The position numbers were made by a program, and so were the translations under genes. A stretch of 26,717 nt of DNA, taken from Lachnospiraceae bacterium. Its GTDB lineage: Bacteria; Bacillota; Clostridia; Lachnospirales; Lachnospiraceae. Below, in pieces: positions 17,488-23,191 of the stretch. The notes under the pieces were generated by a model, which searched no databases, was not told the DNA's origin, and saw only the letters and a list, made by a program, of their open reading frames with translations. Position 1 is the stretch's first letter; each line of letters starts with the position of its first letter. The stretch covers positions 1-26,717 of the forward strand of contig VSND01000062.1 in the NCBI GenBank assembly GCA_009774145.1. Reading direction: 5' to 3'.

Positions 17488-18388
17488 CCGTTACCTCCGC
17501 CCTCACAAGCAGTATGCTGCCGTTTTCTCTCTCTTTACTGTCCGACGCCTCCGCCGCGCGCACGATCCGTTCCGCCTTCTCCTGCAGGCTTCCTCCGGCA
17601 AGCAGAAGGTCCTCCAGCTCACCGGGCGGCACCTCCTGCCAGATCCCCCGGCTCGCCATCAGGACCACGTCTCCGGTCTTTAAGCGGATGGGAAGCTCTC
17701 CCATCTCCACCTGCCGGAATCCGTCCATCCCCAGATAATTCCACACGCGCTTCTCTTCCTGGCTCCAGAGCGCTTCTCTTCTGGAAAGCTTCCCTTCCCG
17801 GTAAGACGCTGCCGCCAGAACGTCGACGGTATGTCCTCTGCTGATGGGGATCAGTTCTTCTCCACGGAACAGAGCGATCCGGATGTCGCCCGCCAGCGCA
17901 TAGCAGGCAGTCTCTCCATTCAAATACACGGCTCCAAGGCTCGCTCCGCCCCGGCGCTCTCCGATCGTCTTCTGGATCCGGATATTCGCCTCCTGAAATA
18001 CGGACCGGAAAAAATATGCCGGACTGTTCAGCACATGGTACGGTTCATACCGGTCCAGCACCGTGTCCACCGCAATCTGTGCGGATACTTTTCCGGTGTT
18101 GGCGCGGCCGATCCCGTCTGCCATGGCCGCCATAACGCCTGCCCGGGTCTTACTGACCTGCACGCAGTCGGACTGCAGCTCACAGGTACCGGTCGTCTGG
18201 CTGACCCCCATGTCAGACGGCAGGTCCTCTTCTTCTGTCCGCTTTGCCGGAAAACCGGCAAAATCTGCTGCCATTCTGGTTCTCTGCAGCAGAAGCCGCA
18301 CGAAGACCGTACCGGCAAGGACTGCGGCCAGCAGTATGATATATCCTGTATCTTCCATGATTCCCGTCATTTTTTCGTATCTGTCCAC
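17468..18388 (-). CDS. Membrane-anchored PP2C-like phosphatase
   Basis: 306 residues from GTG at 18388, preferred because GGGGAG lies 8 bases upstream; an ATG at 18370 with a 4-base overlap is the alternative. An N-terminal membrane span (about 15-35) is followed by a cytosolic PP2C-type domain: MADGIG at 89-94, GGASLGAVYL at 147-156, LAGDIRIAL at 165-173, VVLMASRGIW at 241-250 and ENGSILLV at 288-295. As in the next gene, SDG is replaced by SRG and the final metal Asp is Glu. PP2C enzymes remove phosphate from Ser/Thr and in T6SS (PppA) oppose the kinase PpkA to switch firing. The changed metal site may mean altered activity or a purely binding role. Confidence 0.85.
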   Translation of the reverse strand: MDRYEKMTGIMEDTGYIILLAAVLAGTVFVRLLLQRTRMAADFAGFPAKRTEEEDLPSDMGVSQTTGTCELQSDCVQVSKTRAGVMAAMADGIGRANTGKVSAQIAVDTVLDRYEPYHVLNSPAYFFRSVFQEANIRIQKTIGERRGGASLGAVYLNGETACYALAGDIRIALFRGEELIPISRGHTVDVLAAASYREGKLSRREALWSQEEKRVWNYLGMDGFRQVEMGELPIRLKTGDVVLMASRGIWQEVPPGELEDLLLAGGSLQEKAERIVRAAEASDSKERENGSILLVRAEVTDETEQF

Positions 18389-18867
18389 TCAAAGTTCTCC
18401 CCGCACAGGGGCAGAAAAAGGAAGCGGCTCTCTCCCATCTCGATGGAATCGTAGGGCTTCAGCTCCGTCGGCACATAGACTGCTTCTCCGTTCAGGTAGG
18501 CGATCCCGGAAGAATCTCCCGGCAGGATCACCGTATTGCGCTTCTTCCGGTCATAGACGATCACCGCATGGTTCCGCCGGTTGATTGCATTGTCGCCCAG
18601 GATCTGGACATCCATGTCATCTCCGCGTCCCACGAAATTCTTGCCGTCATGGATCTTGTAATCCATCCCGACCCGCGCTCCTTCGATGCAGACCAGCCAT
18701 CCGCACACCGGATCCACTTCCTCTTCCAGAATCTCCACCGGCGGTTCAAAGCCAACCGGCTTTGTATCTTTCTCTTCCTCTGAAAGCTTCATATTGCAGT
18801 ATGGACAGATCTTTCCATACCGTCTTGCATTGTATACATGCCCGCTCGGGCACCTCACCAGGCTCAT
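18367..18867 (-). CDS. Zinc-ribbon FHA domain protein
   Basis: 166 residues; GGAGGAAGAGG precedes the ATG. The N-terminus has a zinc-ribbon-like pattern with Cys6, His10, Cys21 and Cys24 (RCPSGHVYNARRYGKICPYC). Residues about 75-160 match an FHA domain: GKNFVGRGDDMDVQI, INRRNHAVIVYD and the late LKPYDSIEMGESRFLFLPL. FHA domains bind phosphothreonine; in T6SS the FHA protein TagH/Fha1 is the kinase substrate that triggers assembly. No membrane span, so it is cytosolic. The 3' end overlaps the PP2C gene by 22 bases, implying coupled translation and shared work. Confidence 0.88.
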   Translation of the reverse strand: MSLVRCPSGHVYNARRYGKICPYCNMKLSEEEKDTKPVGFEPPVEILEEEVDPVCGWLVCIEGARVGMDYKIHDGKNFVGRGDDMDVQILGDNAINRRNHAVIVYDRKKRNTVILPGDSSGIAYLNGEAVYVPTELKPYDSIEMGESRFLFLPLCGENFEWTDTKK

Positions 18868-18900
18868 GGTCCTCTTCCTCCGATCTCGTTTCTGTATCCT

Positions 18901-19482
18901 TCAGGAAAGCAGAAGTCTTGTGTTCGCTATATGGATGATGTCCCCCGCTTCCACCCGGCAGGGACGGCTGGTCACCTGATAGCAGCATCCGTCCGCCGCC
19001 TTCTGTATCCGAACGCCGTTCACGGATCCAAGATCTTCCAGATACCACCGGTCCAGACAGAAGTTCAGCGCCGCATGCTGGCATTCGACAAAGGTACTGT
19101 ATGCACAGTCCTCCAGATCCACATCCACCTCTTCTTCGTCATTCCTGCGCCCGATTACCATGGAGGTGCGCCCTGCCATGTTCCATGACCTGACCGGCTT
19201 ATTCTGTTCATCCAGAAGCAGAAGCTCCTGCACTGCGGGCAGTCCTTTCTCCTCCTGCTGCCATGATAATCCTCCGGCACCTTTACGGAACAGCTGGTGG
19301 TACAGATCTGCCGCTGCTGTACCCGCGCACAGAAACAGCGCCGCCAGATACCACGGCAGATATTCGGAATTCATCTGCTGATGCCATACCAGAACCGCCA
19401 GCAGAACCGTCTGCAGAATAATGAGGCCGTCGCAGGCCGCTTTTCCCATCTGTTTTTTTCTCATCTGTACGCTACCTGTCAT
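18901..19482 (-). CDS. Membrane FHA domain protein
   Basis: 193 residues. The ATG overlaps the upstream stop as ATGA; a second in-frame ATG lies 6 codons in. Two N-terminal hydrophobic spans (about 15-32 and 41-58) form a hairpin, putting the C-terminal part in the cytosol. Residues about 105-190 form an FHA domain: VIGRRNDEEEVDVDLED, ECQHAALNF and WYLEDLGSVNGVRI, close to the consensus GR..DV.L, H..L and W.L.DLGS.NG. The usual Ser-Arg before the His is not conserved, so phosphothreonine binding may be weakened. It would bring the phospho-reading part of the machine to the membrane. Confidence 0.87.
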   Translation of the reverse strand: MTGSVQMRKKQMGKAACDGLIILQTVLLAVLVWHQQMNSEYLPWYLAALFLCAGTAAADLYHQLFRKGAGGLSWQQEEKGLPAVQELLLLDEQNKPVRSWNMAGRTSMVIGRRNDEEEVDVDLEDCAYSTFVECQHAALNFCLDRWYLEDLGSVNGVRIQKAADGCCYQVTSRPCRVEAGDIIHIANTRLLLS

Positions 19483-20027
19483 CTGATATGCTGAAAGAAA
19501 GAGGCAAACCGCTCCTCCGGCTTCATGGCTCCCGCCGGATCTTCCTTCTTCTGATTCTGATAAGTCTCCATGCCTTTTCCCGGCTGGAATCCGAAAAACC
19601 GTTCAAAAGCGCTTCTGTCCGGAACCGGACCTGATGTTTCTTTTACGTTCGCCTTTTCCTTCGGCTGGAACGCATCCTGCCTCTTCTGATCGTAATCCGC
19701 TCTTTTTTCCGGATCTCCGAGTACTCCGTAAGCCTCCTGAATCTCATACATCCTCTGTTTTTTCAGAGGATCATTCCCCACTACATCCGGATGGTACTCT
19801 TTCGCAAGCTTCCGATAAGCGGCCTTGATCTCTTTTTCGGAGGCGCCGGAAGCGATCCCCAGCACCTGATAGTAATCCGTCATATCGCCATACTCCCCGC
19901 CTTCTGTCCCGTTATTCCAAACGGGCTGCCGCAAAATGTATTCCTGTCTGCATGTTCCGTCCGATTCATTCCATTCAAATGTCAGGCATGCAGACAGAGC
20001 TTCGCTTCCCGGCAGCCCTGTCTTCAC
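19479..20027 (-). CDS. J-domain (DnaJ-like) co-chaperone
   Basis: 182 residues from GTG at 20027, three bases after the second hcp stop; a shorter form from ATG at 19883 has a better ribosome site (GGGGAG, 9 bases upstream). From residue 51 a J domain is plain: DYYQVLGIASGASEKEIKAA, then YRKLAKEYHPDVV with HPD at 79-81, then YEIQEAYGVLGDPEKRADYD. There is no Gly/Phe region, zinc centre or C-terminal substrate domain, so it is a small class III J protein. J domains stimulate Hsp70 ATPases; the obvious partner is the Hsp70-like protein at 15859-13391. The first 48 residues, if translated, match nothing I know. Confidence 0.9.
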   Translation of the reverse strand: MKTGLPGSEALSACLTFEWNESDGTCRQEYILRQPVWNNGTEGGEYGDMTDYYQVLGIASGASEKEIKAAYRKLAKEYHPDVVGNDPLKKQRMYEIQEAYGVLGDPEKRADYDQKRQDAFQPKEKANVKETSGPVPDRSAFERFFGFQPGKGMETYQNQKKEDPAGAMKPEERFASFFQHIR

Positions 20028-20029
20028 TT

Positions 20030-20455
20030 CTATACGCTGTATCCGCCTTCTACTGCGACCTGCGCCATCTTATCCTTTTTCTGTTTGATGATCAGGGTAA
20101 AGGTACCGACGCCTTCCGCATCCCCGTAATCCTCCTGATAATCCACCACGAACGCATTGGGGAATGTGTATTTTCTGACTACCTGAGAAGCTGCGATAAC
20201 CTCCACAACTGCCTTCCGGTAGCAGTCTGACTTTTCCGCCGGAACCAGAGACCACTGCCCGATCTGTTTGGTTGCGTCGAAGGGATCTCCGTCCACTGCG
20301 GTCAGGATCTTTCCCGTGATGGTGAGCGTGCTCCCAAGATCTGTGGAGCGTGCATTGGAATCCAGAGGAATATCCGCTCCGAATTTCACGCCGGTGATGC
20401 TTGTAGTCCCCAGGCTGATCTCATTTGGTCCTTCAACTTTCAATGTAAATCCCAT
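20030..20455 (-). CDS. Hcp-like tube protein, copy 2
   Basis: 141 residues; AAGGAAGGA precedes the ATG by 7 bases. About 62% identical to the preceding gene by hand alignment, with blocks DSNARSTDLGST, ITGKIL, LVPAE, SDCYR, PNAFVV and IKQKKDKM all shared. The size, all-beta pattern and place after the sheath gene fit the Hcp/gp19 tail-tube fold, whose hexamers stack into the inner tube that is driven out by sheath contraction. Sequence identity to proteobacterial Hcp is low, so the assignment rests on size, the predicted beta barrel and context. Differences between the copies lie mainly in residues 55-65 and 80-100. Confidence 0.8.
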   Translation of the reverse strand: MGFTLKVEGPNEISLGTTSITGVKFGADIPLDSNARSTDLGSTLTITGKILTAVDGDPFDATKQIGQWSLVPAEKSDCYRKAVVEVIAASQVVRKYTFPNAFVVDYQEDYGDAEGVGTFTLIIKQKKDKMAQVAVEGGYSV

Positions 20456-20491
20456 ATTTTTATCCTTCCTTTCTGCTTATCCGGCCGCTTC

Positions 20492-20920
20492 TCATTCTCC
20501 GCTGAATCCGCCTTCAAATTTCAGCGCCGTCATCTTGTCTTTCTTCTGTTTGATCAGAAGCGTGAATACGCCGATCCCTGTCTCGTCGTCAAAATCCTCC
20601 TTATAGCCCACGACAAATGCATTGGGTACCTGGATCTGCCGGACGATCTGGGATGCGCTGACCACATCCACCTGTACATTGCGGTAGCAGTCGGAATTCT
20701 CTGCCGGAACCAGCGCCCATCTGGCAATCTTACCGGTATCATCCGCTGCCTCCCCTCCTACAGCTGCCAGGATCTTGCCCGTGATCTCCATCGTACTGCC
20801 AAGATCCGTGGACCGCGCGTTGGAATCATGCGGAATATCCGCACGGAACCGTACCTTCTCGATACTGCTCTCCTGCAGGCTGATCGTCTCGCTTCCTTCG
20901 ATTTTCAAACGAAATCCCAT
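20492..20920 (-). CDS. Hcp-like tube protein, copy 1
   Basis: 142 residues; AGGAGG lies 8 bases before the ATG. It begins MGFRLKIEGSETISLQESSI and ends IKQKKDKMTALKFEGGFSGE, a pattern of alternating strands with one helix (SDCYRNVQVDVVSASQIVRQ) as in Hcp tube subunits. It is encoded 28 bases after the sheath gene and 36 bases before its paralogue, the normal sheath-tube order of contractile systems. It should form hexameric rings in the lumen of the sheath and may carry small effectors. Two copies in tandem raise the option of a mixed tube, or of one copy being a specialised cap or carrier. Confidence 0.82.
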   Translation of the reverse strand: MGFRLKIEGSETISLQESSIEKVRFRADIPHDSNARSTDLGSTMEITGKILAAVGGEAADDTGKIARWALVPAENSDCYRNVQVDVVSASQIVRQIQVPNAFVVGYKEDFDDETGIGVFTLLIKQKKDKMTALKFEGGFSGE

Positions 20921-20948
20921 GTCTCTTTCCTCCTCTTATCTTTTCTTT

Positions 20949-23108
20949 TTATGCCTTCCTTGTCAGTTCTACTTTCAGGTTCCTTGTGGTATTACTGAAA
21001 GTCACCAGTACGTTGCACAGCCCGTTCTTTTCATCGATGGCAAAGTCCAGCTCGTCTCCGTCCTGAAGGATGGAATTCACATACTGGCGGCTCGTATCCC
21101 ACCGGCTCTTCTGGCTGTTCGGGTTATTGCTGAAGAACTGCAGGATCTTGTCCTGTTTAAAGTCACCGCTGTAGAACCTGAGCATCCGCTCAATATAGGT
21201 AAGCACCAGAGTTTTGTAGATCGGCTCGAATTCGCTGCCGCTGCTCAGCAGATTTCTTGCTTTGTATACACGGATATTTTTGATCTCCCTGCCTTTGTAC
21301 TGGGCATTATCCGAGGTAAATACGAATCCGAAGCCGGTATGGTTGATGGAGTTCTTGATGGCATTGGTGAAACCGGAGATCTCCTTGGTCATGCTGGTAG
21401 CCGCCAGCAGGGAGTTGTCATCCGCCTCCACGTCAAAGCGCACGCCCGGATACTCCATACTTGTATTGTGAAACCGCTGTTTCAGATATTCCGGACACTG
21501 CCATGCGGCAACAATGCCCGCTGCTTCGTATGCTGCTCCCACGTAGACGCCTTCGATCCACATCTTCATCAGGTCTTCCTTTTCTTCGGAAAGGGATACT
21601 CTGCCTTCTGTGTCAATGACCATCTTCTTATCCAGGATCAGCCCGGATTTATCCTTGGGGATAATCGTGGCATTGGGAATGCACGGCACAACGAATTCGC
21701 TGTACTCCTTTTTCATAAGCGGCGCACACCGCTCCTTGAAGAGCTCCACTCCTCCGGTGGCGATACTGCTGAAAGAAGTCTCCTCTCCTCCGGCAAAGCT
21801 GAAGAACGTGGTCACCCGGTACGGGCAGACGGCATTCATCAGAATCGCAAGGCTCTCCATGGAATTGATCCCTGCTCTCTCCACCTTCTGGTTTCCTGCA
21901 AAACGCATCCTCTTGAGTTTACCGCCTCCGGTCTGATTCAGCTCCACATCCGGTACGATGCCGAACCAGACCGTATGATCAAACTCATTTTTGTCATTGC
22001 TCGTATTCAGATAGGTCAGAAGTCTTGGAAGATTGCTGGATTTTACCATCAGATCCAGCGGCGTATTGGTGATCAGAAGCTGGGGCTGCATCCCCTTCTC
22101 TTTCACCTGATACTGGTCAAAAAACGTCTTCACTCCGAGGATCTTCTCGATCAGAGGTTTTACTGCCTTCACAAAATCATCTTTGCTCTTTTTATAAAAT
22201 TCCAGATAATGGTTGTAATTTTTTACCTCGACTTCCCGGTCCACCGTACTCTCCATGGTCGAGCTCAGCGGACAGAAGGTGCGGACCACCAGATCCCGTA
22301 CATAGTCGGACGGATCCTCATTCAATGCGTCGTAATCCTCCCGGAAAGTCTCCATCAGGCTGGTATTGACCTGATCGTCCACAACGGCAAGCTGCGTGCT
22401 CTCCTCCTGCTTCATCTCCAGAATCTTCAGTTCCCCGTCCTCGCCCATACGCAAAAGTCCTGCTTTAAAATCCTGTCCGCTCTTGCCGTTTGTGCTCTCT
22501 CCCAGCAGAAGGCGGGTCTTGATATCCTCGATCGCAAGAGGAAGCATTGCCAGTACATTGTTGTAATTCTGACTTGCCTTCTCAAACTGGTAATTCAGCT
22601 GATCTCCGATATCCAGCCTTTTGGGGTCCTCTTCCTCCAGTTCCATATATTTCCCATAGGTATACTGGATCTCTCTGCGGACCTGACGGATATCTTCCAT
22701 GATCTTTTTCGGAGATATCATATCCAGTATCTGTCCGAACTTGAACTCCACGTTCATGAGTCCCTGTGCTCCCTTGGCATCCAGAAGGGTAATCAGCATG
22801 TTCAGAAGATCGTTTTCCTCATTGATCGGAATCTCCGTGATACAGCTCTGCGGAATATTTTCCGGCTTGACCAGGCTGTACTGAATGGAACCGGAGGAAG
22901 CATCGCACCAGGAATAGACTGTTGGTGCAAATTTTTCCAGGAATTCCTCAAAACTTCTGACTGCCAGAACTTCATTGATCTCTTTCATCTTGTCGTCATC
23001 CAGACTCGTCCTGCCTCTGACATCCCCGATCAGGGTAAGCAGGTTCAGGCGCTCCGGATTGACTTCGGCAAACAGCATCGTTCTGTTTGTCTGTGTGATA
23101 GTTTCCAT
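20949..23108 (-). CDS. Contractile sheath protein, TssB-TssC-like fusion
   Basis: 719 residues from ATG at 23108, chosen because AGGAG lies 8 bases upstream; the GTG two codons earlier is too close to it. The N-terminal 170 residues read like TssB: NLLTLIGDVRGRTSLDDDKM, then SFEEFLEKFAPTVYS, then LMNVEFKFGQILDMISPKKI and a helix, matching TssB's 'D.sG', 'NFD..l...P' and 'fes..DFsP..v' order. The remainder reads like TssC/gp18 and ends with NHTGFGFVFTSDNA, EIKNIRVYKARN and a C-terminal beta unit VLVTFSNTTRNLKVELT, as in sheath C-terminal domains. In canonical T6SS these are two genes. It would polymerise around the Hcp tube and contract to fire. Confidence 0.82.
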   Translation of the reverse strand: METITQTNRTMLFAEVNPERLNLLTLIGDVRGRTSLDDDKMKEINEVLAVRSFEEFLEKFAPTVYSWCDASSGSIQYSLVKPENIPQSCITEIPINEENDLLNMLITLLDAKGAQGLMNVEFKFGQILDMISPKKIMEDIRQVRREIQYTYGKYMELEEEDPKRLDIGDQLNYQFEKASQNYNNVLAMLPLAIEDIKTRLLLGESTNGKSGQDFKAGLLRMGEDGELKILEMKQEESTQLAVVDDQVNTSLMETFREDYDALNEDPSDYVRDLVVRTFCPLSSTMESTVDREVEVKNYNHYLEFYKKSKDDFVKAVKPLIEKILGVKTFFDQYQVKEKGMQPQLLITNTPLDLMVKSSNLPRLLTYLNTSNDKNEFDHTVWFGIVPDVELNQTGGGKLKRMRFAGNQKVERAGINSMESLAILMNAVCPYRVTTFFSFAGGEETSFSSIATGGVELFKERCAPLMKKEYSEFVVPCIPNATIIPKDKSGLILDKKMVIDTEGRVSLSEEKEDLMKMWIEGVYVGAAYEAAGIVAAWQCPEYLKQRFHNTSMEYPGVRFDVEADDNSLLAATSMTKEISGFTNAIKNSINHTGFGFVFTSDNAQYKGREIKNIRVYKARNLLSSGSEFEPIYKTLVLTYIERMLRFYSGDFKQDKILQFFSNNPNSQKSRWDTSRQYVNSILQDGDELDFAIDEKNGLCNVLVTFSNTTRNLKVELTRKA

Positions 23109-23146
23109 ATGCACTGCTCCTTTTTCTTTTTATGATAAGAGCGTCA

Positions 23147-23175
23147 AAAGTATATTTTCTGTGACAGAATACTTT
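23147..23175 (-). other. Inverted repeat between VWA and sheath genes
   Basis: AAAGTAT and ATACTTT arms (23147-23153 and 23169-23175) enclose an inner perfect dyad TTCTGT-g-ACAGAA (23157-23169). It lies over the possible promoter. It could be an operator or an RNA hairpin that sets the relative amounts of VWA and sheath. It is not GC-rich, so not a standard terminator. Confidence 0.5.
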
Positions 23176-23178
23176 CAA
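23149..23178 (-). promoter_or_regulatory. Possible internal promoter before the sheath gene
   Basis: On the minus strand TTGAAA (23178-23173) and TATACT (23154-23149) are 18 bases apart, about 40 bases upstream of the sheath start. One base off consensus in each box is not unusual by chance, so moderate support only. It would allow sheath and tube expression independently of the VWA gene. Confidence 0.45.
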
Positions 23179-23191
23179 CGGACTGATCCTT

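Noticed and set aside
16987..17844. A 285-codon plus-strand frame
   Set aside because: It spans two PP2C genes on the other strand, and its proline- and arginine-rich translation is typical of a shadow frame.
20775..23135. A 786-codon open frame on the plus strand
   Set aside because: It is the antisense shadow of the sheath gene, rich in His, Leu and Phe with no motif. The sheath strand has the ribosome site and family pattern.
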